Assembly (NCBI GenBank): GCA_009885605.1
Contig: VFKK01000038.1
Location: 1 to 8,350 of the forward strand
DNA from: Cyclobacteriaceae bacterium
Lineage (GTDB): Bacteria; Bacteroidota; Bacteroidia; Cytophagales; Cyclobacteriaceae
Direction: 5' to 3'
DNA: 8,350 bases
Shown: piece by piece, positions 1-6,329 of the stretch
How positions within the stretch are numbered: the stretch's first letter is position 1
Layout of the letters: every line of letters begins with the position of its first letter
Program-made: the position numbers and the translations under genes
Notes under the pieces: generated by a model
Database searches by the model: none
What the model was told of the DNA's origin: nothing
Seen by the model: the letters and a program-made list of their open reading frames with translations, nothing else

Positions 1-23
1 CGTGCTATACTTTCACCTGCTGC

Positions 24-68
24 TCGACATTTATAATGTCGAACTACCTATCATAGGATTTTCAATCC
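24..68. repeat. Chain of three palindromes (REP-like)
   Basis: Three hairpins follow one another almost without a gap. The first has 8-bp arms TCGACATT (24-31) and AATGTCGA (35-42) around a 3-base loop. The second has arms CCTAT (47-51) and ATAGG (53-57) around one base. The third has arms GGATT (56-60) and AATCC (64-68) around TTC and shares two bases with the second. Such chained palindromes are typical of REP/BIME-type elements or of the ends of IS200/IS605-type elements. No transposase is visible in the window, so the class is inferred. Confidence 0.5.
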
Positions 69-300
69 GACTCGTAAACAACCATCTCCGTACCCGGCGC
101 TTATTTTCCTATTCCTAAAAATAATTCTGGGCCGGGTTCAATGGCCTTTTTCCTTCTTAACCGATGGGTTTCACTTCTTTCCACCCGTGGCTATTAAAAT
201 TTAAGGCCTTCAGTCTTTTTATTCTGCTTCAGATTTAATTTTGCTTTACTTTCACCCATTAGCCCTTCCGAAATTCATTATCCATCTTCCGACAGTCACT

Positions 301-334
301 AAGACTGCTTCTTCGTACCTCATCGCAGTGACGT
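301..334 (-). repeat. Diverged dispersed repeat, GAAGCAATCTC type
   Basis: Read on the minus strand this segment begins ACGTCACTGCGATGAGG and ends GAAGAAGCAGTCTT. That parallels the plus-strand elements near 6213 and 6361, which run ACCGTCATTGCGAGG and then GAAGCAATCTC. Several substitutions are visible, so it is an old copy. It is flanked by small inverted repeats: CAGTC (293-297) with GACTG (303-307), and CAGTGA (326-331) with TCACTG (341-346). The function of this repeat family is not known to me. Confidence 0.5.
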
Positions 335-510
335 TCCTGATCACTGACGTTTCCAAAGAACGTGAATTGAAATGTTTCGTGCGATGGTTGCCCATGCTAG
401 AAGACCGATGCTGGATGACCGATCCGTGGTCTGTGGTCAAAAAAAATTCCTTCCTTGCCAACTCCTGACAATTCCATTTCCCTTAGCCAACATTTCCCTA
501 CTTTTAACTC

Positions 511-1887
511 ATGGAGTTTGCCATAGTCGATATTGAAACCACGGGAGGTGCCCCAACCGGCGGAGGAATTACTGAGATTGCCGTTTTGATTCACGATGGG
601 GAGTCAATCGTGCGGGAATATCAGACGTTGATCAATCCAGAGCATGCGATTCCAACCTATATCACCGGGTTGACCGGGATTGATAATTTCATGGTCAGAG
701 AAGCTCCGAAATTTGCTCAGATTTTGGAAGAACTTTGGGAATTGCTTGAGGGGAAAGTTTTCGTGGCGCATCAGGTCAACTTTGATTTCAGCTTTATCCG
801 GGAAGCTTTTTTGAAGGAAGGAAGAGATTTGAAATCCGAGAAACTTTGTACTGTCCGATTAAGCCGAAAGGCATTTCCGGGATTGAGTTCTTACAGCCTT
901 GGAAGACTCTGCGAAACTCAGGGAATTCCTATTACTGCCCGCCACAGAGCCATGGGAGATGCCCGTGCAACTGCCATTCTTTTTGACCGGATGATCAAAC
1001 AAAAACCGGATATTATATCGAGTTCCTTGAAAAAGAATTCAGGTGAGACATTTCTTCCACCTAACTTTCCCATTTCAAAATTTCGCCAAATCCCTGAATC
1101 TTGCGGGGTTTACTACATGATCAATGAAAAGGGGAAAATCGTTTATGTGGGCAAAGCGATCAATATTCGGGAGCGTTTTAAGAATCATTTTTCGGGTCAG
1201 GCTTTACCTGAATTAAAGCAAAAACTCAAAGCAGAAGTGGTTGACCTTAAGTGGCAGGTAACCGGAACTGAATTTTTGGCTTTACTTGTGGAATCATTAG
1301 AAATCAGAAGATTATGGCCAAAATATAATTCAGCTCTGAAGATTCCCAAGACACTCTGGGGATTATTTCATTATCAGGATGGCTCAGGTTATTATCGATT
1401 TCAGATTGCAAAAGTTACCCGCTTTTTGAAGCCATTGGAAACGTTTTTCTCAACCGATGAAGCCAATGCTTTTTTGAAAATGGGGATTGAGCAATATGGT
1501 TTATGCAGCCGATTTAGCGGATTAAGAAAAGTGAATTGCGCTGTTGTTCAGGATCCAAACTGTCAGGGAGCCTGCGTATCTGAGGAGGTGCCATCAGAAT
1601 ACAATTCAAGGGTTGAAGAATTTTTAAAAAGGATTTCTTCAAGTCAGAAAGAGTTGATGATTACACTTTCCGGAAAAGATGAAACGGAGGTTGCCGTTTG
1701 CCTTTTTGAAAGAGGTATTTTAAGCAGGTATGGATTTTTTCCGAAGGAGGACAATGAAAAAATAACTTCAGAAATGCTCGAAATTGTACCGCAAGTTCCT
1801 GAGACATTCTACATTCTCCGTCAGTTTATTCACCTGTTTGAACCGACTCAGATACGAGTTTTGGAAACTATTGAAAGAGGATCATAG
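511..1887 (+). CDS. DEDDh exonuclease fused to UvrC/Cho-like GIY-YIG nuclease
   Basis: A 458-residue protein with two nuclease domains, probably cytoplasmic and acting in DNA repair. Residues 1-165 form a DnaQ-like 3'-5' exonuclease: D7 and E9 in VDIETTG, D92 in NFDFSF, H145 and D150 in HRAMGD complete the DEDDh metal-binding set. Residues 195-275 are a GIY-YIG endonuclease: GVYY (199-202), YVGKA (212-216), R220, and a putative catalytic E261 in LVESLE followed by PKYN (270-273), as in UvrC and Cho. Cysteines 332, 343, 351 and 355 follow, spaced C-x10-C-x7-C-x3-C, close to the UvrC cysteine cluster reported to hold an iron-sulfur cluster. The C-terminal ~100 residues are unassigned. It lacks UvrC's RNase H-like and helix-hairpin-helix parts, so it is not UvrC; the fusion is a known bacterial type. 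The ATG at 511 starts just before the exonuclease motif. No Shine-Dalgarno is visible. The gene is monocistronic and converges on the CAP gene. Confidence 0.92.
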   Translation: MEFAIVDIETTGGAPTGGGITEIAVLIHDGESIVREYQTLINPEHAIPTYITGLTGIDNFMVREAPKFAQILEELWELLEGKVFVAHQVNFDFSFIREAFLKEGRDLKSEKLCTVRLSRKAFPGLSSYSLGRLCETQGIPITARHRAMGDARATAILFDRMIKQKPDIISSSLKKNSGETFLPPNFPISKFRQIPESCGVYYMINEKGKIVYVGKAINIRERFKNHFSGQALPELKQKLKAEVVDLKWQVTGTEFLALLVESLEIRRLWPKYNSALKIPKTLWGLFHYQDGSGYYRFQIAKVTRFLKPLETFFSTDEANAFLKMGIEQYGLCSRFSGLRKVNCAVVQDPNCQGACVSEEVPSEYNSRVEEFLKRISSSQKELMITLSGKDETEVAVCLFERGILSRYGFFPKEDNEKITSEMLEIVPQVPETFYILRQFIHLFEPTQIRVLETIERGS

Positions 1888-1891
1888 AGTT

Positions 1892-1919
1892 GATTTCAGA
1901 TTTAGGATTTCGGATTTTT
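1892..1919. repeat. Four tandem 7-bp units (GATTTNN)
   Basis: Four adjoining heptamers, GATTTCA, GATTTAG, GATTTCG and GATTTTT, start five bases after the stop codon of the nuclease gene. The first five bases of each unit are identical and the last two vary. This is a short degenerate tandem array in the intergenic gap between two convergent genes. Part of it (TTCGGATTT, 1909-1917) is also the inverted complement of AAATCCGAA at 1985-1993, next to the stop of the opposing gene. Confidence 0.6.
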
Positions 1920-1993
1920 GACACACAGGAGGACCGGAGTATGCTATTTTTCATCAGGCCTGCACTCCTCGGGGTGAGGGAGTGAAATCCGAA
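1909..1993. terminator. Possible shared terminator between convergent genes
   Basis: Inverted arms of 9 bp (TTCGGATTT at 1909-1917, AAATCCGAA at 1985-1993) bracket the gap between the two convergent genes. The left arm runs into a short T stretch. Inside lies a weaker pairing of GGAGT (1936-1940) with ACTCC nearby. The loop is long and the stems are not GC-rich, so this is a weak candidate for bidirectional termination, supported mainly by its position. Confidence 0.2.
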
Positions 1994-2662
1994 TTATTTC
2001 CCACTTCCAAAGCACTGCACCCCCATGAGGTACGGCATATTGTAAAAGGACTTTTCTGCATAGACCATCGCTCCGCAACCCAGATATTCATGGTGGGGAT
2101 TCAAAATGCTTTTTCTGTGACTGGGAGACTCCATCCAAAGGCGGACGACTTCCTTCGCATAAGAAAGGTACGTATGTGCAACGATCACTTCTCTCTTTGA
2201 ACTTGCATAGGTAAAGAGACCGCTTCGGGGTGGGTTTACTTTGCGGCCATTTTGATATTGAAGTGCGTTGCTGGAACTGATATTTTCAGCGATACTCATG
2301 AGATTCAAGCCTTCCAGTTTGAACCTGTCCACGATCGTTGACTTTCCTTTGACGCGGCTGACATGCGAATAGAAATTATAATTAACCATATCGCTGGCAT
2401 GGTCCGCAGCCACTTTCTCCATCCGATCCAGATGCTTGAAAGGCTTTAATCCATTCTTGATACGCTCCTGATTGGTCGCGTAAAACATGGCTGCATGCAA
2501 GAGCGGTCTGTCCATGTGTTTGAAATCAATGGGCTGGTTGATTGCTGCCAATTTCATAAATGCATTGGTGTCGTATCGCTTGTAGTCTGCGAAAGTCCAG
2601 TTTTGAGCGAAAACCGACGGGATAGTAAACAGAAGAAGGAGGATCAGGAAACTTGGTCTCAA
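1994..2662 (-). CDS. Secreted CAP/SCP-domain protein
   Basis: A 222-residue exported protein. Residues 1-19 form a signal peptide (R2, a leucine-rich core, cleavage probably at VFA/QN). Residues ~54-218 are a CAP (SCP/PR-1, YkwD-like) domain: ATNQERIKNGLKP (62-74), HASDM (88-92), FYSH with H100, AEN with E126, and WMESPSH with W176 and H182. The histidines and glutamate match the conserved cavity of the family. C196 and C217 could form a disulfide. Bacterial CAP proteins are secreted or surface proteins of mostly unknown role, so no substrate is proposed. The start is TTG; no in-frame ATG exists upstream before a stop, and the first internal ATG (M36) would remove the signal peptide. It lies on the same strand as, and 217 bp beyond, the response-regulator genes, with a long inverted repeat just upstream, so it probably has its own promoter. 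Confidence 0.88.
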   Translation of the reverse strand: MRPSFLILLLLFTIPSVFAQNWTFADYKRYDTNAFMKLAAINQPIDFKHMDRPLLHAAMFYATNQERIKNGLKPFKHLDRMEKVAADHASDMVNYNFYSHVSRVKGKSTIVDRFKLEGLNLMSIAENISSSNALQYQNGRKVNPPRSGLFTYASSKREVIVAHTYLSYAKEVVRLWMESPSHRKSILNPHHEYLGCGAMVYAEKSFYNMPYLMGVQCFGSGK

Positions 2663-2678
2663 AGCAATCAGAGTTTGG

Positions 2679-2720
2679 GGAGAATTCAGGATTGATTGAT
2701 CATTAGACGATGAATTCTCC
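2679..2720. repeat. Perfect 10-bp inverted repeat upstream of the CAP gene
   Basis: The arms GGAGAATTCA (2679-2688) and TGAATTCTCC (2711-2720) are exact complements around a 22-base spacer containing ATTGATTGATCA. The element starts 16 bases upstream of the TTG start of the CAP gene. It could be a hairpin in the 5' untranslated RNA that limits translation, or an operator. There is no U-run on either side, so it does not look like an intrinsic terminator for the regulator operon upstream. Confidence 0.5.
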
Positions 2721-2879
2721 TGATTATTTTATCCGGGCCCGGAGGAAATTTACAATTTTTTGAAGAGCCGATTTTTTGTCAAGTAGAATCAATTTGGGCA
2801 GCCTCCGAAAATATTTTTTGGCAGGTTATTTCAGGTTCTTTTAATCAAAAAAAAACGTTGAGTGTAATGAATCGAGATT

Positions 2880-3503
2880 TCAATTTCCTGTTCCGTTGAT
2901 CAGCAACGATAACTGAGCCATATTTTTAACATCGAGTTTCCCAAGCATATTTCTGCGATGCGTGTTGACGGTCAGGAGGCTGAGGAAAAGCTTCTCTGCA
3001 ATTTCTGTGGAGGTTAATCCCTGAGTGACCAGGTAAGCTATTTCTTTTTCCCGCTTGCTAAGCAAATCCAATTTGGTTGATATTGGTTTGTGAAATAGTT
3101 TCTTTCCCCCCAGTTTTGGAAAGGTAGATTCTCCTTTGGAAGCAGCAAGCAAAGCTTTTATTAATTCATCCCTTCCAATCGATTTTGGTAAAAATCCGAG
3201 GACTCCGGCTTCTTTGCATTGTTCCATCACCGCAAGGCTGTCTTCCATGGTAAGAATGAGTATTCGTGTGGATGGGTTTTCAGCAAGGATTTTTTGGGCT
3301 GCCACCAATCCGGTACCATCCGGGAGAAAATAATCGAGCAGGACAATGTCCGGCGTTTCAACCCTGCAAAGTTTAATGCCGTCTTCTACATTGGTTGCAC
3401 TTCCCATCCATTGGATCGTAGGCTCGTCCTGAAGGAGTGAGAAAACACCCTGAACAAATAGCAAATGATCATCAATATGGAGTAACCTGATTTTGGGTTT
3501 CAT
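2880..3503 (-). CDS. NarL/LuxR-type response regulator (second of two)
   Basis: A 207-residue DNA-binding response regulator. Residues ~4-123 are a receiver domain with acidic pair D11/D12, phospho-acceptor D57 in VLLDYFLPD, switch residue T85 in LILTMED and K107 in LPKS. After a linker, residues ~147-204 are a LuxR/GerE-type helix-turn-helix (LSKREKEIAYLV, GLTSTEIAEKL, TVNTHRRNML, then the last helix KNMAQLSLLIN). Phosphorylation by the kinase encoded upstream is expected to promote dimer formation and DNA binding; targets are unknown. The ATG at 3503 is preferred to the TTG directly before it because it is a normal start and puts the receiver at the usual distance. It lies 88 bp after the first regulator and is its clear paralogue (shared HIDDH, LFVQGV, IVLLDYFLPD, LSKREKEIA, EIAEKLFLS). 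Its recognition helix has SLLTVNTH where the first has SETTVKTH, suggesting different DNA targets. Confidence 0.93.
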   Translation of the reverse strand: MKPKIRLLHIDDHLLFVQGVFSLLQDEPTIQWMGSATNVEDGIKLCRVETPDIVLLDYFLPDGTGLVAAQKILAENPSTRILILTMEDSLAVMEQCKEAGVLGFLPKSIGRDELIKALLAASKGESTFPKLGGKKLFHKPISTKLDLLSKREKEIAYLVTQGLTSTEIAEKLFLSLLTVNTHRRNMLGKLDVKNMAQLSLLINGTGN

Positions 3504-3591
3504 CAAATTGGCCGATTAAGATGGGGATGAATACAAGGATCGTTTTTTACTCAGGATAGCGTTAAGAACATTTCTCATTCAGGAGATTCGC

Positions 3592-4191
3592 TCATTTTGA
3601 TAAGTTCTCCAATCCCAATTTTTGGTTAAGAATCCTGTGATGAGTCTTTACTGTGGTTTCGCTCAGAAACAGTTTTTCCGCGATCTCGGAAGTTGATAGA
3701 CCTTCCGCAGCCAGACTGGCAATTTCCTTTTCTCGTTTGCTGAGCTGGTTGATTTCTACTTTTGAATTTCCTTTTTCAGGCCGTGACCCTTTCATTTCGG
3801 GGAAAGTCTTTATTCCTTCGATTGCCTTTTTGATTGCCGTCACCAAATCCTTTTTTGTCAATGATTTGGAAAGAAACCCAAATGCCCCAGCCAATCTGCA
3901 TTCTTCGCTAATGTCCGGGTTATTTTCCATGGTCAACACCAGAATTTTTATTTCCGGAGCAATCAGGAGGATTTCAGATACTGATTTCAATCCATTAGCA
4001 TCCGGAAGAAAATAATCCAACAGAACTATTTCCGGCCTGATTGTACCACACATCTGAAGTCCTTCGGCTAAGGAACTGGCACTGGCATAGGTATCCAAAA
4101 AAGTTTCATTCTCAATCAGGGAATAAACTCCCTGTACAAAAAGATGGTGATCATCTATGTGCACTAGTTTGATTTCAGAGAAATTAGGCAT
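3592..4191 (-). CDS. NarL/LuxR-type response regulator, C-terminally shortened (first of two)
   Basis: A 199-residue response regulator. The receiver (~7-125) has D13/D14 in HIDDHH, phospho-acceptor D59 in VLLDYFLPD, T87 in LVLTMEN and K109 in LSKS. The LuxR/GerE helix-turn-helix begins at ~150 (LSKREKEIASL, GLSTSEIAEKL, recognition helix SETTVKTHHR). It ends ENLSK in the middle of the last helix. The next in-frame bases after the TGA encode ANLLNEKCS before a TAA at 3562-3564. Counting the TGA as one residue, the remaining tail matches the paralogue (KNMAQLSLLINGTGN) in length, with TGA opposite leucine. So the protein seems shortened by one nonsense change, removing part of the helix used for dimerisation in this family. 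It may be impaired, or the shorter form may be tolerated. Its ATG overlaps the kinase stop in ATGCCTAA, suggesting translational coupling. Confidence 0.9.
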   Translation of the reverse strand: MPNFSEIKLVHIDDHHLFVQGVYSLIENETFLDTYASASSLAEGLQMCGTIRPEIVLLDYFLPDANGLKSVSEILLIAPEIKILVLTMENNPDISEECRLAGAFGFLSKSLTKKDLVTAIKKAIEGIKTFPEMKGSRPEKGNSKVEINQLSKREKEIASLAAEGLSTSEIAEKLFLSETTVKTHHRILNQKLGLENLSK

Positions 4192-6010
4192 GAATTGGAA
4201 TTTTAATAATTGTGGTTGTCCCTGAGGAGTTCGAATCTATGGAAAGTTCTCCTTTAAGATAGTTAACCCGCTCACGAATATTTCTGATACCGATACCGTC
4301 GGATTGCTTGTTAGGATCGATCCCTTTCCCGTTGTCTTCCACGATGAGTTCGAGGTTGCCATTTTCTTCAATCAGATTTACCATGGCCTCGGTGGCTTCA
4401 GCGTGCTTTACGATGTTAAAAAGCAGTTCATTGCAGATTCTGTAAAGGGAGATTTCGAGCGCTTTGGACAAGGATGTTTTTACCTGAGCGTAAAATTTAA
4501 TGTCCAGGTGATGCTGTTCGGATAAAAGATTGATATGGTTTTGAAGTACTTTTTCCAAGCCAAATTGATCCAGATGGGGTGGGGTGAGATTATGACTCAG
4601 ACTTCGGGCTTCCTGGATACTTTGTGAAACGAGTTGCTTCAGCTTCTCCACAGCCGCCTCCGGATATTGGTGAAAAATCTGTTCTGCCTGGATATTGATA
4701 CTGGCCAGCATGCCACCGATGCTATCATGGAGATCTCTTCCCAGCCGGTTTCGTTCCTCTTCCTGCACTTCAATAATATGCTCCGCCACTTCCTTTTCTT
4801 TTTGCAGGATTTCAAAAACCAGGTGTTCCTTTTCAAATTTATAGGCTGCAGCCTTGCGGGTAAAAGCAGCCGCGATAAATGCCGTTTCTCCCATCATACC
4901 GAAGGCGGTGCTGAATTTTAATAAACCGTAGGTCTGACCTAGTTCGAAGCCTTGCTGATCGAATAAAATCAAAACCCCAAATACCATTAAGAATCCAATT
5001 CCAGCAAGGTAATACCCGGCAAACGGGACTTTTGCTCTCCATTGCAAAATCAGAAAAACCAGAACTGCTAAAAACGATAAAATGGTAATTCCAAAAGAAA
5101 AGCGGAGGGCCAATAGTTTGGCATAAATACTAACCTGATCTTCCGGAGTCACCAAAATCGCGAGGCAAAGACATGACATAAGGAAAATGAAGCCCCACAT
5201 GATCCGAGCCAACCACCGACTCTTCTGAAGGGGAGGAAAGAATTGAAGAACTACGAGCAAAAACAAAATAATCGTAGCAAGGTTGAAAACCGGTCTCGAA
5301 TTACTTGCCCAATCTATGCTGTCGGGCCAGAGATACTGAAACCCTATTCCCCAATGGCAAATCAGCCAAAGTAAATTGGAAAGGATAAATGCTGCATAAA
5401 ACAGCGCACTGGATTGCTTCAGACGCAACCAAAAGAAACAGGAAAAGATCAGAATCAGGGCCATCCAACCGATCGCAAGGCCAATAATCATGTTTTCCCC
5501 CTGGCGTTTTTTTGAAAGTTGAGCTTCTGTCAGCACTTCCGTTTCGATGGCTAACGTCTCACCGGCTTTATCCAGCAAAATAAGAATTTCCACGCTGTCT
5601 TGTGGGCCGATATCAAGCGGGATGATCATGTCCCGATCCTGCACGGGCCTTAGTGAAAACGGAAACCGATCTCCCGCTTTGAAAACAGGGGTTGCTTCCC
5701 GATTCATAAAAACATCTATTCGGTTGATATGGGGATTATTGAGCACCAGAAACAGGCGGGTTGGGTTCAGGTCCAGGTTTTGGATGGTCGTTTTCATCCA
5801 CCAGGTATGCAACGTAAGACCGGGATTGAAGACACCGTCTTCCAGGTACAGCGAATCAGTGGAACTCCAGGCGGTGGAAGCAGATTGTCCGGTATTGATT
5901 TCTACAAAAACAGGCGATGAAGACCCTTTTGGAAGGCCGCAAGCAGAAACGAGGATGACCAAAACCAGGAACAGACCGGATAGCTTCCGTGGAAAAAAGA
6001 ATCTCCTCAT
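4184..6010 (-). CDS. 7TM-DISM sensor histidine kinase (HisKA_3 type)
   Basis: A 608-residue inner-membrane sensor kinase. Residues 1-24 are a lipoprotein-like signal sequence ending LVSAC (C24). Residues ~30-165 form a periplasmic domain of 7TMR-DISMED2 type (WWMKTTIQN, a sugar-binding-like beta fold). About seven membrane helices follow at ~173-385 (7TMR-DISM_7TM). A coiled-coil segment (~390-420) leads to a HisKA_3 dimerisation domain with phospho-acceptor H428 in GRDLHDSIGG, then a HATPase domain with N532 in the N box, DNGKG (559-563) and GIGIRN (572-577). It should autophosphorylate and pass phosphate to the two regulators encoded directly downstream, as in NarX/NarL-type pairs. The signal is unknown; DISM receptors are thought to sense small molecules, often carbohydrates. 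The ATG at 6010 is chosen over the TTG just before it. The stop overlaps the next start by 8 bp. All key catalytic residues are present. Confidence 0.93.
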   Translation of the reverse strand: MRRFFFPRKLSGLFLVLVILVSACGLPKGSSSPVFVEINTGQSASTAWSSTDSLYLEDGVFNPGLTLHTWWMKTTIQNLDLNPTRLFLVLNNPHINRIDVFMNREATPVFKAGDRFPFSLRPVQDRDMIIPLDIGPQDSVEILILLDKAGETLAIETEVLTEAQLSKKRQGENMIIGLAIGWMALILIFSCFFWLRLKQSSALFYAAFILSNLLWLICHWGIGFQYLWPDSIDWASNSRPVFNLATIILFLLVVLQFFPPLQKSRWLARIMWGFIFLMSCLCLAILVTPEDQVSIYAKLLALRFSFGITILSFLAVLVFLILQWRAKVPFAGYYLAGIGFLMVFGVLILFDQQGFELGQTYGLLKFSTAFGMMGETAFIAAAFTRKAAAYKFEKEHLVFEILQKEKEVAEHIIEVQEEERNRLGRDLHDSIGGMLASINIQAEQIFHQYPEAAVEKLKQLVSQSIQEARSLSHNLTPPHLDQFGLEKVLQNHINLLSEQHHLDIKFYAQVKTSLSKALEISLYRICNELLFNIVKHAEATEAMVNLIEENGNLELIVEDNGKGIDPNKQSDGIGIRNIRERVNYLKGELSIDSNSSGTTTIIKIPIHA

Positions 6011-6120
6011 CAAACCCGCACTTCTAAACCTGATATGTTCATATTCTTAAAAGTGGAAAGTACCAATTTTTAGGAATTGTTCAACCCGATGAGTCAGCAA
6101 AAATGATTTTCTGGTTGGAT

Positions 6121-6155
6121 GTCAGTGGGAAATTGTTCACGGTCCTTCCACTGAC
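6121..6155. repeat. 8-bp inverted repeat upstream of the kinase gene
   Basis: GTCAGTGG (6121-6128) and CCACTGAC (6148-6155) are exact complements with a 19-base spacer. The element lies about 110 bp upstream of the kinase start on the minus strand. It might be an operator for the signalling operon or simply the edge of the repeat cluster that follows. Nothing in the sequence decides between these. Confidence 0.35.
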
Positions 6156-6180
6156 GCATGTGTCTGTTGGTGCTCTCCTG

Positions 6181-6260
6181 CTGGCGCGCGCGTGCCGCGC
6201 GTGACAAAGATGACCGTAATTGCGATCCGCCGCGGCGGAGAAGCAATCTCCCACATTAGA
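6181..6260 (+). repeat. Dispersed intergenic repeat, copy 1
   Basis: An 80-bp element that aligns along its length with 6330-6407. Shared blocks in order are CTGGC.CGCGCGTG, ACCGT.ATTGCGA, GAAGCAATCTC and ATTAGA. The middle contains a perfect 14-bp palindrome TCCGCCGCGGCGGA (6226-6239) that copy 2 lacks. I recognise the ATTGCGA...GAAGCAATCTC core as a short repeat scattered between genes in Bacteroidetes genomes. It encodes no protein and its function is unknown to me. Confidence 0.7.
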
Positions 6261-6279
6261 AAAAAATGACTTTTGGTAA

Positions 6280-6317
6280 CACAGAGTCACACCGAGGTTT
6301 CACAGAGTTTCACCGAG
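6280..6317 (+). repeat. Two 17-bp direct repeats (CACAGAG...CACCGAG)
   Basis: CACAGAGTCACACCGAG (6280-6296) and CACAGAGTTTCACCGAG (6301-6317) differ at two positions and repeat with a 21-bp period. They lie in the gap between the two longer direct repeats. The reverse complement reads CTCTGTG-like text, a type of intergenic repeat I have seen in other bacterial genomes, but no name or function can be assigned from the sequence. Confidence 0.6.
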
Positions 6318-6329
6318 TATTTTTCTGAG

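Larger units (their letters stand above)
1..510. other. Gene-free repeat-containing intergenic region
   Basis: No reading frame here looks like a protein; the short ORFs are under 80 codons, overlap each other on both strands and resemble no family I know. The stretch holds a chain of three small palindromes (24-68), separated inverted arms ACCCGGC (92-98) and GCCGGGT (131-137), a reverse-strand dispersed repeat core (301-334), and a weak 14-bp tandem beginning with GACCGAT at 403 and 417. Together these suggest an intergenic region built of degenerate repetitive elements upstream of the nuclease gene. I see no clear promoter for that gene. Whether a gene lies to the left of the window cannot be told. 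Confidence 0.6.

Noticed and set aside
131..146. GGGTTCAATGGCC resembling the T-arm of a tRNA
   Set aside because: No acceptor stem, anticodon arm or D-arm can be folded around it.
241..594. Short overlapping ORFs on both strands upstream of the nuclease gene
   Set aside because: They overlap each other and the repeat core at 301-334, have no family resemblance and no plausible starts.
5547..6050. 167-codon plus-strand ORF
   Set aside because: It lies antisense to the 5' part of the sensor kinase, which has complete domain structure; it is a shadow.
6081..6290. 69-codon minus-strand ORF
   Set aside because: It runs through the dispersed repeat and its GC-rich palindromes; the peptide looks like translated repeat.
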